A stretch of 40,409 bases of DNA from CAYLYM01 sp964387645 (GCA_964387645.1 CAYLYM010000020.1:1-40409); one strand, 5' to 3'; counted from the first letter of the stretch, positions 8,789 through 16,977 are shown. The notes: generated from the letters alone by a model not told the origin. Translations and numbers: made by a program.

Positions 8789-8827
8789 AATACCCCCATC
8801 CTAAAGCAAAATCAAGATGGGGGTATT
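8789..8827. terminator. Bidirectional hairpin between convergent genes
   Basis: AATACCCCCATC (8789-8800) pairs perfectly with GATGGGGGTATT (8816-8827), a 12-bp stem with a 15-base loop and a GC-rich centre. It sits between the convergent ends of the ABC permease gene (8728) and the membrane protein gene (8867). Flanking T-richness is modest on both sides, but position and stem make a shared terminator the best reading. Confidence 0.75.
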
Positions 8828-8866
8828 TGAAAATAACTCTATTCAATAATTTTGCTGGTTTACCAA

Positions 8867-10078
8867 CTATTCCTTTTCTCCTTCTGATTTTTCTTTCTCC
8901 CCCTCATCGGTTTTGTTTTCTTCTGTTTCTGTGGTTCCTCCTTCAGTTGATTTTTCTGTCTCAGCAGAAGTTTCCTCTTCTTCTTCTTCTTTTAGCTCTT
9001 CATCTTCTCGTTCCAGTAAATTTTCGTTTTCTTGTTTTTTATACAAAACTACATATAGTATAGTCAAACCTGCATTGCCCACTGCTTCACCATACGCAAC
9101 AGCCGAAGCGCCATAAAGGAGAAAAAAGATAGCCATAATAAACGCTGCAACCACTTGAACCCCCGGTAATGCGGCGGCGGAAGTTGGTTGGGATAGATAA
9201 ATATATTGCCCCAAATCGCAAGGAAGCGCATGCAACCAATTGTATAAAGCAGGAAGTGCCTGATCGACTAAGTGTAGAGCATGCGATTTAATGGCAATAA
9301 TTTTTTCGCCCATTCCAAACGAAAATAATTTTATGAAAATTTCGTAAGATAATTTTAACCCAACCGCGAACAAAAAGAGACCCACTATTTCTAAAAATCC
9401 TACAATTATTGTGTAGACAGCTAGGCGCCATGGTTGGTTAAAAGTAATGCTGAAAGACTGGAAAACACTACCAAGCGCATCTTCATCTGCAGTAGCCAGA
9501 ATGACTGGAATGAGGAATATACCAACAATCGAAACAATAAACACAAATAGAAGGACCATGGCAGCGAAAAGGTAGGGTAAAGTCAATAATGCAGTACCAA
9601 GCTCGCCAATATAGGGTATTCTTCCCAACAAGCCCATAACCAAAGCGCCGATCACAAAAAAGGCAATGATAAAAATGAAGGTCAAAACAGCACCAATTGC
9701 AGAAACCCATTTTTTAAATGCAAATTTATAGGCTTGCTTCCAACTATAAAATAATTCTTCACGCAATGCCATGTAGGAAACACGGGCGACGGCAGTATTG
9801 GTTAAAAGAATAATAGCGCCAAACGCCAATAGTCCAATAAAGTAAATGAGCCGGGCATACCAGGGTATGGAAACAGCAATTCCACAGGGAAGCAATCCGA
9901 ATTGGTTCCAGGTCTGACCGAAACTTTGTCCTCCCACTAAAAGGCTAATATATGAGACAATTAAATAAATTAAATATCCAGCGAATAATCCAATACTGTT
10001 TACCCATATTCGTTGGAAACTGAATCCAATCCGCCACGCTTTAAAAAGATCCCTGAAATCGTATTTTAGATTTTTCAT
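8867..10078 (-). CDS. Multi-pass membrane protein with acidic C-terminal tail
   Basis: The start is taken at ATG 10078 because AAGGAGG lies 4 bases before it; an upstream in-frame ATG at 10102 would include that site in the coding sequence. The 403-residue product has a cytoplasmic N-terminus (KNLKYDFRDLFKAWRIGFSF), about seven hydrophobic segments, and a final 50-60 residues made almost entirely of Glu, Thr, Ser, Asp and Lys (EEEEEETSAETEKSTEGG). I do not recognise the family with confidence. The arrangement resembles the DUF4013-type multi-pass proteins, but that is only a resemblance. Low-complexity tails like this are often disordered. The gene stands alone on the minus strand. Confidence 0.75.
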   Translation of the reverse strand: MKNLKYDFRDLFKAWRIGFSFQRIWVNSIGLFAGYLIYLIVSYISLLVGGQSFGQTWNQFGLLPCGIAVSIPWYARLIYFIGLLAFGAIILLTNTAVARVSYMALREELFYSWKQAYKFAFKKWVSAIGAVLTFIFIIAFFVIGALVMGLLGRIPYIGELGTALLTLPYLFAAMVLLFVFIVSIVGIFLIPVILATADEDALGSVFQSFSITFNQPWRLAVYTIIVGFLEIVGLFLFAVGLKLSYEIFIKLFSFGMGEKIIAIKSHALHLVDQALPALYNWLHALPCDLGQYIYLSQPTSAAALPGVQVVAAFIMAIFFLLYGASAVAYGEAVGNAGLTILYVVLYKKQENENLLEREDEELKEEEEEETSAETEKSTEGGTTETEENKTDEGEKEKSEGEKE

Positions 10079-10211
10079 GGAGCCTCCTTGTTTTTTTTTC
10101 ATTTATTGAATGATAATTTACATAATTTTACTAAACTGTTCTAAATTTGTCAATATGCTGGATGTAAAAGCTATTTAAGGTTTTGAGACAGAAGAGTTGT
10201 ATGATTTTATT

Positions 10212-10706
10212 CTAGAAAAACTGTGAAAATTTCTTTAATATTTCTGGAAGAGGAGCCATTTCTAATTTTCTGTATTTTATATTAGCGCTATCAAATATTT
10301 TTATCGAAGCGGCGTGAGAGTCTTGCTCTTTATGTTTGTCTGATAAATAAATAACCTCGTTTATTCCCTTTTGGGCAATATGTTTAGCGCATTCGTTACA
10401 AGGGAATAAAGTTGTGTATATGCGGCATCCCTCTAAATTGCTAATAGTAGAATTTAATATGGCGTTAGCCTCGGCATGAACTACGTATGGATATTTTGTA
10501 TTCAACCATTCTCCTTCCCGGCTCCAAGAAAAAATGGTTTCATCTACCCCAGAAACAAATCCGTTGTAGCCAGTGCCTACAATACGATTTTTTTTGTTCA
10601 CAATTACAGCACCAACTTTGCTACTTGGGTCTTTGGAACGCAAAGAAGTAAATATAGCAATCCCCATAAAATATTCATCCCAGCTTAAATATAGTAAGTC
10701 GTTCAT
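10212..10706 (-). CDS. Deoxycytidylate (dCMP) deaminase family protein
   Basis: This is a cytidine-deaminase-fold enzyme of 164 residues when started at ATG 10706, which has GGAGAA 6 bases upstream. An alternative start at 10739 adds 11 residues. Zinc ligands are visible in the HAEANAIL motif (His 77, Glu 79 as proton shuttle) and PCNECAKH (Cys 103, Cys 106). The early MGIAIFTSLRSKDPSSKVGA and GTGYNGF elements are typical of dCMP deaminases (ComEB/DCD1). These convert dCMP to dUMP to feed dTMP synthesis. The region between residues 50 and 75 carries extra residues (SGVDETIFSWSREGEW) seen in some family members. It is a single-gene unit, divergent from the histidine kinase. Confidence 0.88.
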   Translation of the reverse strand: MNDLLYLSWDEYFMGIAIFTSLRSKDPSSKVGAVIVNKKNRIVGTGYNGFVSGVDETIFSWSREGEWLNTKYPYVVHAEANAILNSTISNLEGCRIYTTLFPCNECAKHIAQKGINEVIYLSDKHKEQDSHAASIKIFDSANIKYRKLEMAPLPEILKKFSQFF

Positions 10707-10883
10707 AGAATTTCTCCATTTATTCAACTGATACATCACTGTATCAAAATTAATCTTAGCAATAAGATTTTAAAATGTACAAATAATTCAAAATTTTTTA
10801 CAAATTAAAAGTGAAAAATGAATGTTGAAATTTGTTTTAATTACCTCTAATTTATTATAGTAAAATACATTTTTGGAAAATAT

Positions 10884-12068
10884 ATGAATGTTTATCGTTT
10901 TAAAGGCGGTTTTAAAAGTTTCCTTTTTATTTTGGCGATAATTTTAGTCTTTGGTTTTCTGTACTATACACAAATTCTGGTCAATGAGTTACAGAGGCAA
11001 TCTCAAGAGTTTTTAAATTTTCGTATAAAAATTTTCGAAAGAAACATTAATGCAGAAGAAGTTGAAGATTTAAGTTTTTTTTTCAACGAAGTTATCCAGG
11101 CCGCAGATTATCCTATAATTTACACGGATGCTCGGGGTACACCCACTTCATGGAAAAACTTGAATATCCCGCCAGAAGTGAAACAACCAATTTCTCCTGA
11201 CACTCTGGAATTGCTTAAAAAATACGTGGCTCAATTTGATAAAGTTAACGAACCTATACCTATATCTTACAAGGATGAAGTATTGGGTTATTATCATTAT
11301 GGAGAATCCCCAATCATCCAGCGCCTTCGATGGTTACCTTACATTGAGATAATTGTTGTAGCGTTATTTATTCTTATTGGCTATTTTGGTTTTAGCTCGA
11401 TCAAGAAAAGTGAAGAGCGTTTTATTTGGGTTGGGATGGCTAAAGAAACAGCTCATCAGTTGGGTACGCCCCTGTCTTCCCTCATTGGATGGGTGGAATT
11501 TCTGAAATCTTCTCCTGAAAATACAAAAAAAATATTACCTGATATTGAGCGGGATTTAATGCGTTTGAAAAAAATTGCAAACCGGTTTTCTAAAATCGGC
11601 TCTGTTCCAGATTTACAAGAAGAAAATATTTATTCAATTACGGAAGAAATAATTGAATATTTTAAACGAAGAATGCCTGCAGGTAATGGGAAAATAGACA
11701 TTTATTCAGAAGTAAATCCAGAACTCCCACCAATAAAATTAAATCGTGATTTGTTCTCATGGGTGATTGAAAATTTAATCAAAAACGCCCTGGATGCCAT
11801 CGAAGGTAGTGGCGGGTCTATTACCATCAATGCAGATTTTTTAAGTAAAAATAAAGTGTTTATCGATGTAAAGGATACCGGTAAGGGTATTCAGAACAGA
11901 GATAAAAAGAATATCTTTAAACCCGGGTATAGTACAAAAAAACGAGGTTGGGGTTTGGGCTTGAGCTTATCAAAACGCATTATTCAGGATTATCATGGGG
12001 GTAAAATTGAACTCAAAGAGTCACATCCGGGGCGAGGTTCTACTTTTAGAATTATTTTAAAAGTCTGA
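10884..12068 (+). CDS. Sensor histidine kinase (orphan)
   Basis: This is a 394-residue membrane kinase. Transmembrane helix 1 is at about 12-30, an extracytoplasmic sensor region spans about 31-148, and helix 2 is at about 152-170. There is no obvious HAMP domain. The dimerisation/phosphoacceptor domain contains MAKETAHQLGTPLSSLIGW with His 191. The ATPase domain shows the N box (NLIKNALDAIEG), G1 (DTGKGI) and G2 (WGLGLSLSKRI). The EXAHQLGTPLSSL form of the H box places it with the subgroup of kinases common in FCB bacteria. No response regulator is adjacent or anywhere in this window, so its partner and stimulus are unknown. The ATG is preceded by a weak GGAAAA site. Confidence 0.92.
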   Translation: MNVYRFKGGFKSFLFILAIILVFGFLYYTQILVNELQRQSQEFLNFRIKIFERNINAEEVEDLSFFFNEVIQAADYPIIYTDARGTPTSWKNLNIPPEVKQPISPDTLELLKKYVAQFDKVNEPIPISYKDEVLGYYHYGESPIIQRLRWLPYIEIIVVALFILIGYFGFSSIKKSEERFIWVGMAKETAHQLGTPLSSLIGWVEFLKSSPENTKKILPDIERDLMRLKKIANRFSKIGSVPDLQEENIYSITEEIIEYFKRRMPAGNGKIDIYSEVNPELPPIKLNRDLFSWVIENLIKNALDAIEGSGGSITINADFLSKNKVFIDVKDTGKGIQNRDKKNIFKPGYSTKKRGWGLGLSLSKRIIQDYHGGKIELKESHPGRGSTFRIILKV

Positions 12069-12187
12069 TTGCAAAATTAAAAATGTGTTGAATTTTTATG
12101 GTTTTGGTTGGAAAAATTGTTAATTGTTTCAATGGTAATTCGATTCTAAAAAGATTTGTTTAATTGTCTAATCGAAATAATTTACTC

Positions 12188-12691
12188 TCAAATAATACCT
12201 TCGTGTTTTAATAGCCAATATTTTATACGAATACCAGCCGAGTATCCGCCAATATCCCCGTTCGATTGAATGACACGATGGCAAGGTACTATGATGGGGA
12301 TAGGATTTTTCCCGTTGGCATTCCCCACTGCGCGTACAGCTTTTGGTGATCCGGCTTTCTTAGCAATATCTTTATAACTATAAGTTGTGCCATAGGGTAT
12401 TTCTAGAAGAGTTTTCCAGATTTTTTCTTGAAAGGGCGTGCCCTTAAGCAAGATGGGTACTTCAAATTGAGTCAGGCGATGTTTAAAATATAAATTGAGT
12501 TCTGTTTTGGCTTGATTGATGATTTTATTCTCGGTATTCGGAAGGAACTGGATGACTCCTTCGTCTTTTAAAATTAATTTTATTTTTTTTTGTGCATCCT
12601 TCCAACCAATGTAAACCAAAACGTCTTTAGTGGCATAGAGTAAAAGTTTACCTATCGGTGAGTCAAAGATGGATTGAAAGATTAAGACCAT
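12188..12691 (-). CDS. ogt: Methylated-DNA--protein-cysteine methyltransferase
   Basis: This 167-residue suicide DNA-repair protein transfers O6-alkyl groups from guanine to its own cysteine. The active-site motif IPIIVPCHRVI contains acceptor Cys 137. The helix-turn-helix region GTTYSYKDIAKKAGSPKAVRAV lies just before it, and GGYSAGIRIKYWLLKHEGI closes the domain. The N-terminal ribonuclease-H-like domain (residues 1-80) is present, so it is the Ogt/MGMT type without an Ada regulatory domain. It is transcribed alone on the minus strand and faces the candidate small-RNA locus upstream. Confidence 0.94.
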   Translation of the reverse strand: MVLIFQSIFDSPIGKLLLYATKDVLVYIGWKDAQKKIKLILKDEGVIQFLPNTENKIINQAKTELNLYFKHRLTQFEVPILLKGTPFQEKIWKTLLEIPYGTTYSYKDIAKKAGSPKAVRAVGNANGKNPIPIIVPCHRVIQSNGDIGGYSAGIRIKYWLLKHEGII

Positions 12692-12723
12692 CTATAATTC
12701 TTAAAAAATTTAGTTAGTATTCA

Positions 12724-12743
12724 TTTTATCAAAAATGATAAAA
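12724..12743. promoter_or_regulatory. Inverted repeat, candidate enhancer or operator
   Basis: TTTTATCA and TGATAAAA form a perfect inverted repeat separated by AAAA, centred near 12733. The centre is about 137 bases upstream of the -24 element at 12870, a usual distance for enhancer sites bound by sigma-54 activators. It is also about 40 bases upstream of the ogt start at 12691, so it could equally be an operator for ogt. The assignment is inferred from position only. Confidence 0.35.
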
Positions 12744-12868
12744 TTTTACAATAATCGAAAACAAAATTTTAAAAATTTGAATTGTTGATTAATTTATTCT
12801 TAAGAAAATGCAGTATAATTATTTAAAAATTTTTAATTTATAAATTTATTCTTTTCAATTGGATATTA

Positions 12869-12884
12869 TGGCCTGGTTCTTGCA
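12869..12884 (+). promoter_or_regulatory. Sigma-54 (-24/-12) promoter match
   Basis: TGGCCTGGTTCTTGCA matches the RpoN consensus TGGCACGN4TTGCW at all key bases. GG at 12870-12871 and GC at 12882-12883 have exactly 10 bases between them, as sigma-54 requires. This predicts a start at about 12895. No other intergenic sequence in the window has this spacing. A sigma-54 activator is encoded at 37389-38921. Confidence 0.65.
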
Positions 12885-12894
12885 CTTGAAAATA

Positions 12895-12966
12895 AAGAAT
12901 GGTACCTCATGTTTACCTCCATCGTTAAGGGCAGGTTCTAAAGGAAATAGACCTGCCCTTTATTTT
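12895..12966 (+). ncRNA. Candidate sigma-54-dependent small RNA
   Basis: A predicted transcript of about 72 bases runs from the sigma-54 start near 12895 to the T-tract after the terminator hairpin. No gene on the plus strand explains either signal, since both neighbours (ogt and UPF0145) lie on the minus strand. The single-stranded 5' part has two pyrimidine motifs, ACCTC (12904-12908) and ACCTCC (12915-12920). These are complementary to Shine-Dalgarno sequences such as GGAGG. The hairpin loop contains AAAGGAAA. A nine-codon reading frame (MVPHVYLHR, ATG 12899) fits inside but has no ribosome-binding site. A trans-acting RNA that masks ribosome-binding sites is a reasonable guess. Expression is unproven. 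Confidence 0.5.
12927..12966 (+). terminator. Intrinsic terminator on the plus strand
   Basis: AAGGGCAGGT (12927-12936) pairs with ACCTGCCCTT (12951-12960), with a 14-base loop, and is followed by TATTTTTT. The T-tract exists only on the plus-strand side; on the minus strand the stem is followed by AACGATGG. It therefore terminates a rightward transcript, not the minus-strand UPF0145 operon. Confidence 0.85.
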
Positions 12967-13021
12967 TTACCTTTATAATTTTTTCAAAATATTCGTCAAA
13001 TCTGTTTTTTGTGAAAAAAAA

Positions 13022-13336
13022 TCATTTAACTACAACAGCAGTTCCACTTGCTGTTACCATTAACATACCTTCTCTGACGACTTCATAGTCCAGATCTACA
13101 GCTACAATGGCATTAGCGCCAAGTGATCTGGCTTGTTCCTCCATTTCACGGATAGAAATATTCCTGGCGTCAGCTAACTTTGCTTCATAAGTGCCAGACC
13201 GACCGCCAACGATATCGGTGATGCTAGCGAAAATATCTCTTACGATATTTGCTCCCATAATTGCTTCGCCGGTCACAATGCCTTTATATTCGACAATTTT
13301 TTTACCTTCAATATTCGGTGTTGTTGTAATAATCAT
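13022..13336 (-). CDS. UPF0145 (YbjQ) family protein
   Basis: This 104-residue protein has the YbjQ fold: MIITTTPNIEGKKIVEYKGI and VTGEAIMGANIVRDIFASI, then GGRSGTYEAKL, AREEM-like ISIREMEEQARSLGANAIV and DLDYEVV, and a terminal TASGTAVVV strand. The length is standard. The family forms pentameric rings and is sometimes described as a heavy-metal-binding domain, but its cellular function is not established. It overlaps the HAD gene by 4 bases and ends the rnfB-HAD-UPF0145 unit. Confidence 0.92.
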   Translation of the reverse strand: MIITTTPNIEGKKIVEYKGIVTGEAIMGANIVRDIFASITDIVGGRSGTYEAKLADARNISIREMEEQARSLGANAIVAVDLDYEVVREGMLMVTASGTAVVVK

Positions 13337-14124
13337 TTTAAATCACCTCGAATCTTTTTGAGAAATTTAGGAAGTTCGCCAATTGAATTTAAGATTGCAT
13401 CAGGTTTAATTTTTGATTTTTTAAAAACATCTTCCCTGAATTTTCCAGTTTTTACGGCAATTGCAAAAAGTCCAGCTTCTTTTCCACCCCGAATATCTGT
13501 TTCTAAATCGTCACCAACGATTGCTAAATTTTCTGGAGAAATGTTTAACCGCTGTGCGGCTTTTAAGAAGAAATCTTTCTTGGGTTTCCCGATTACAATT
13601 GCTCTTTTACGAGTAGCAAACTCCAGTGCGGCAACGATTGCTCCAGCATCGATAAACAAACCTTCTTCGGTTTGCCAATAACGGCTTTTTTGTAGGGCTA
13701 AAATTTTGGCTCCTTTCATTATTAAGCGGAAGGCATTGTTCAACTTTTCAAATGTCAGGTCTGATCCTAAATCACCTATTACGACATATTCAGGATTTGA
13801 GTTAGAGATTCGGAAATTCTTGAATTCATTCACGACACTTCCGGATAACATAACTGAAATTTGACGCACACTATGATTTTCTAACCAATCAATTGCTGCT
13901 AATGAAGCGGTAAAAATTTGGGATTGTTCTACTGGAAAACCCATTCTTTTTAAATGATGCCAGATTGTTACACGGCTCCTACGGGTGGTATTTGTAATTA
14001 AAAGAAATGGAATTTTGTTTTTGTGCAGAAATGTTAGTGCCTCAAGCGCACCCGGAATCCGATGATTCCCGATGTAAAGTACTCCATCTATGTCTAAGAG
14101 TAAACCAAAAATTTGCCGAGGCAT
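13333..14124 (-). CDS. HAD-IIA family phosphatase (NagD/LHPP-like)
   Basis: This 263-residue hydrolase has the HAD motifs. Motif I is LLLDIDGVLYIG (nucleophile Asp 11, acid/base Asp 13), motif II is LLITNTTRRSR, the motif III lysine is in VIGKPKKDFF, and motif IV is VGDDLETDIRGGKEAG. An inserted C2-type cap domain occupies about residues 75-185. This layout is typical of the NagD/LHPP branch (TIGR01458-like), which dephosphorylates small phosphorylated metabolites or phospho-amino acids. The true substrate is unknown. It lies between rnfB (38 bases upstream) and UPF0145 (4-base overlap) on the minus strand. Confidence 0.9.
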   Translation of the reverse strand: MPRQIFGLLLDIDGVLYIGNHRIPGALEALTFLHKNKIPFLLITNTTRRSRVTIWHHLKRMGFPVEQSQIFTASLAAIDWLENHSVRQISVMLSGSVVNEFKNFRISNSNPEYVVIGDLGSDLTFEKLNNAFRLIMKGAKILALQKSRYWQTEEGLFIDAGAIVAALEFATRKRAIVIGKPKKDFFLKAAQRLNISPENLAIVGDDLETDIRGGKEAGLFAIAVKTGKFREDVFKKSKIKPDAILNSIGELPKFLKKIRGDLK

Positions 14125-14161
14125 GAGATAATAAAAAAATATTATAATAAGGTTAATAAAA

Positions 14162-15010
14162 CTATAATTTTTGCTCCTCTCCGACTTCTGCTTCTTTTTC
14201 TATCTGCTTTGGTATTCGAACGACAAAAGATTTAGTTGGACAACGTTTGACTGCAGTCTCAAAATCTTCCCAATCGGAAGGGACTTGTGGTAGATTGTCT
14301 TTCAAAACAATCTTTCCAGATGGCGTAATTTTTGGTTTTGCGCATAAACCACAACCTATGCAGCCAACTGAACAGACTTCTCTTACTGTTTTACCAGAAT
14401 CTTTATTGACACATCCTAAATATACTTTTTGAGAACGAGGGATTAATTCCATAATACCTTTTGGGCAAGCTGCAACACAATTGCCACAACCAGTGCATTT
14501 ATCTTCGAACACATAAGGTAAACCATTTTCCTGCATAATCATTGCGTCAAAAGGACAGGCCTCCACGCAAGAGCCAAATCCGAGACATCCATAAACACAT
14601 GCTTTATGACCACCTTGAATTAGGACTGCTGCATTACAATCTTCAATACCCTCATAATGGAATTTATCTTTAGCCACATCGCGAGAACCCTGGCATCTTA
14701 CTACGGCAACCATTGGCTCTGTAGTTTCCGCCTCAACTCCTAAAATTTCGGCAATTTTTAAAACTACCTCTTCTCCACCAGGGCTACACAAATTTATCGG
14801 AGCTCCATTTATTACTATGGCTTCGGCATAATTTGAACAACCAGGATATCCACAACCACCGCAATTTGCCTGAGGAAGTATTTCATTAATCTTTTCAACT
14901 CGAGGATCTTTTGCTACATGAAAAATCTTTGATGCGTAAGCAAGAATTCCACCAAATATTAGTCCTAAACCACCTAACGTTATTATAGAAGAAATGATTT
15001 GTATATCCAA
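14162..15010 (-). CDS. rnfB: Rnf electron transport complex subunit B
   Basis: This 282-residue iron-sulfur subunit has an N-terminal membrane anchor (about 8-28). The cluster domain follows with CGGCGYPGC (Cys 50, 53, 58) and Cys 75. Ferredoxin-type CxxC motifs come next in CVYGCLGFGSCVEACPFDAM, CTGCGNCVAACPKGIM and CSVGCIGCGLCAKPK. RnfB receives electrons from reduced ferredoxin for the membrane pump made by RnfCDGEA. It is the first gene of a minus-strand unit and lies about 15 kb from rnfCDGEA, which is on the opposite strand. In most bacteria it is adjacent to the other subunits (CDGEAB or ABCDGE). Nothing suggests it is non-functional. Confidence 0.94.
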   Translation of the reverse strand: MDIQIISSIITLGGLGLIFGGILAYASKIFHVAKDPRVEKINEILPQANCGGCGYPGCSNYAEAIVINGAPINLCSPGGEEVVLKIAEILGVEAETTEPMVAVVRCQGSRDVAKDKFHYEGIEDCNAAVLIQGGHKACVYGCLGFGSCVEACPFDAMIMQENGLPYVFEDKCTGCGNCVAACPKGIMELIPRSQKVYLGCVNKDSGKTVREVCSVGCIGCGLCAKPKITPSGKIVLKDNLPQVPSDWEDFETAVKRCPTKSFVVRIPKQIEKEAEVGEEQKL

Positions 15011-15191
15011 TGTCCCACTCCTTTTTTCTAAAAATCTTAAAAAAAATACATTGTCAATAATTTTATGTCAAGTAATTAGAATATTTCTTGCAAAAAAGAT
15101 ATTTTTTATAAATAGGCACGTCTTAAAAAATTTAGAATTACTTTAAATATTTGGTATAAAATTGCGATAATAATAACTTACGGAGGGTAAT

Positions 15192-16595
15192 ATGAGTAAT
15201 TTAATTGAAGAAACAGGTAAAGAATCGGTTCCTTTTTTCGAAAAGGAGGTAAAATGTCCTGTTTGTGGCTATCCTTCTGTACACCATTACCTTAAAGATC
15301 ATGTATTTATTGTAGAGAAAAGAGAAGAAGATTTTTTTATTAGTAAATATCGCTGGAAGAAAAAAGAATACAATCAGTTTAATTTATATAGTTTTTTTTT
15401 CTGGCATTGTACTGAATGTAAATATACAGATGAACGAACTGTTTTTTTGAAACCGGAAAATTTAAAAACAAACGATCGACATTTAATCAAACATATTTTT
15501 CCCAAGAAAGCTTCTGGCGACAAAGTAATCAATTTACTTTCAAAATATGTAAAATACCCTTATACGGATCGATTTTCGGTTCTTTCTTTACATCTATTAG
15601 CCTGTTACATCCAACTTTTACCAGAACCTTATCAAAGAAATGTTGAGAAACTTGCTCGGTATTTTCATAGAACTTCATGGATATTTCGTCTTGAAGAAAC
15701 TGGTGGAGAGGCTGAAGAGCGAAAGATGTTTTATGATGAGTATATGAAATTTTATGAACAATTACAGGCTAATTTTGTGAATTCTCTGGCAAGTTTGGAA
15801 GATCTTCAGCAATGGTTTATCAAAAGATTCGAGGTAGAAAGGAAACAAAAACATAGTAAATGGTCCACTTTCAGAAAAAAAATAGAAGAACTCTATAAAA
15901 ATATGACGCAACACATGGACAAAATCGTTCTATTACTACAAGATTATCATCGACTTGGATTAAATTATAAAAAGCAGTTTTGTACATTTGGGAAAAATTT
16001 GAGCGAGACACAGTTTTACGAATATGAAAGTTATGAGGCTTATTTAGTAGAAGTTAAAAAATATTGGCCTGAAATGCCTATTAGTGAACGTACAGCTATT
16101 CTAAAAGCAATTCAATATTACGAAGAATTAATTCGTTCAAGAATTTTTGATAATAACAAATTCAAACTGTTTCAAGTCTACAAGCTTATAATTTACTTAT
16201 ATAGTCGCATTGATGAAGTTAACAAAGCAATTAGGATGTCTGAACTATTATTAGAAAAGGCCAGCACCTTTCAAAAAGCGGTTCTCAGGCGTCTTCAACG
16301 ATTAGAAATTATTAGAGATGATCGTGTTGATCCACAAATATTAAAATCTTATGCAAAAAGAGTAAACGACATTATTGGGTCTATTGAATATAGAAAAAAG
16401 AAGTTGCTTGAGAGAAAATTTGAACTCGATTCTATAAAAGCAAAAGAAATATATACGAATAATAGAAACCTTCCTGCAGATAAATTATTGGAATTATTTA
16501 AAAAAGAACAAATAATGGATGAGATTATTCATAGATATATGGAAGAGAAACAAAAGGAAACCAAAAAAGGTTTTTTTCAAATATTTAAACTGTAA
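15192..16595 (+). CDS. DUF2225 family protein
   Basis: This 467-residue soluble protein begins with a divided zinc-binding head: VKCPVCGYPSVHHYLKD at about 21-37 and WHCTECKYTDERTVFLKPE near 74-92, giving two CxxC pairs. The spacing and sequence match DUF2225, a family of unknown function found in firmicutes, spirochaetes and FCB bacteria. The rest is helical, with charged repeats that could form TPR-like or coiled-coil structure. It ends in a basic tail (KQKETKKGFFQIFKL). A strong GGAGGG ribosome-binding site lies 5 bases before ATG. It is monocistronic on the plus strand. Confidence 0.78.
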   Translation: MSNLIEETGKESVPFFEKEVKCPVCGYPSVHHYLKDHVFIVEKREEDFFISKYRWKKKEYNQFNLYSFFFWHCTECKYTDERTVFLKPENLKTNDRHLIKHIFPKKASGDKVINLLSKYVKYPYTDRFSVLSLHLLACYIQLLPEPYQRNVEKLARYFHRTSWIFRLEETGGEAEERKMFYDEYMKFYEQLQANFVNSLASLEDLQQWFIKRFEVERKQKHSKWSTFRKKIEELYKNMTQHMDKIVLLLQDYHRLGLNYKKQFCTFGKNLSETQFYEYESYEAYLVEVKKYWPEMPISERTAILKAIQYYEELIRSRIFDNNKFKLFQVYKLIIYLYSRIDEVNKAIRMSELLLEKASTFQKAVLRRLQRLEIIRDDRVDPQILKSYAKRVNDIIGSIEYRKKKLLERKFELDSIKAKEIYTNNRNLPADKLLELFKKEQIMDEIIHRYMEEKQKETKKGFFQIFKL

Positions 16596-16761
16596 GAAGC
16601 ACTCCATATCTTATTGATTTAAAATTACTTACCTTATTTGAAACAGCTAAAAAATTACAGAATTGATTCCTTTGAGACATCGAAGTATGAATACTTTTTA
16701 TTTGATTATTAAAAGGAATTGTGTTTATAAATTAAATGAGATATTTATTTTTGTCAATGTT

Positions 16762-16959
16762 TTACCATCGTCCTTTTCTGTTCCAATTTACATGTCCTTT
16801 TTCCATTAAGTGATTTTTACTACCTACTCCGGCATGGATTAATATTTTTATATGCCGATTACCCCAGGCAGATAACAAATTTTTACCTGATTTATACAAC
16901 CGATCACTAAAAATGGTTCTTTTGTTAATAGGATTTAATTTTTTATAATAAAATTTCAT
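16762..16959 (-). CDS. Small basic hypothetical protein
   Basis: A 65-residue open frame has a good ribosome-binding site (AGGAG, 8 bases before ATG) and starts 18 bases after the end of the beta-barrel gene, as if co-transcribed with it. The product is basic, has no signal peptide or membrane segment, and ends in NWNRKGRW. I recognise no family. It could be a real small protein or the intact end of a decayed gene. The case rests on the ribosome-binding site and position. Confidence 0.4.
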   Translation of the reverse strand: MKFYYKKLNPINKRTIFSDRLYKSGKNLLSAWGNRHIKILIHAGVGSKNHLMEKGHVNWNRKGRW

Positions 16960-16977
16960 AATGTTTCTCCTATTCGA

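Noticed and set aside
8741..8830. Short open frame after the ABC permease with a GGAG site
   Set aside because: It runs straight through the terminator hairpin at 8789-8827 and encodes nothing recognisable.
12899..12928. Nine-codon leader peptide MVPHVYLHR before a terminator, suggesting attenuation
   Set aside because: No ribosome-binding site fits between the predicted start at 12895 and the ATG, and no gene on the plus strand follows the terminator.
15152..15165. Sigma-54-like TGG...TTGC upstream of the DUF2225 gene
   Set aside because: Only 9 bases separate GG and GC; sigma-54 needs 10, so this is probably chance.
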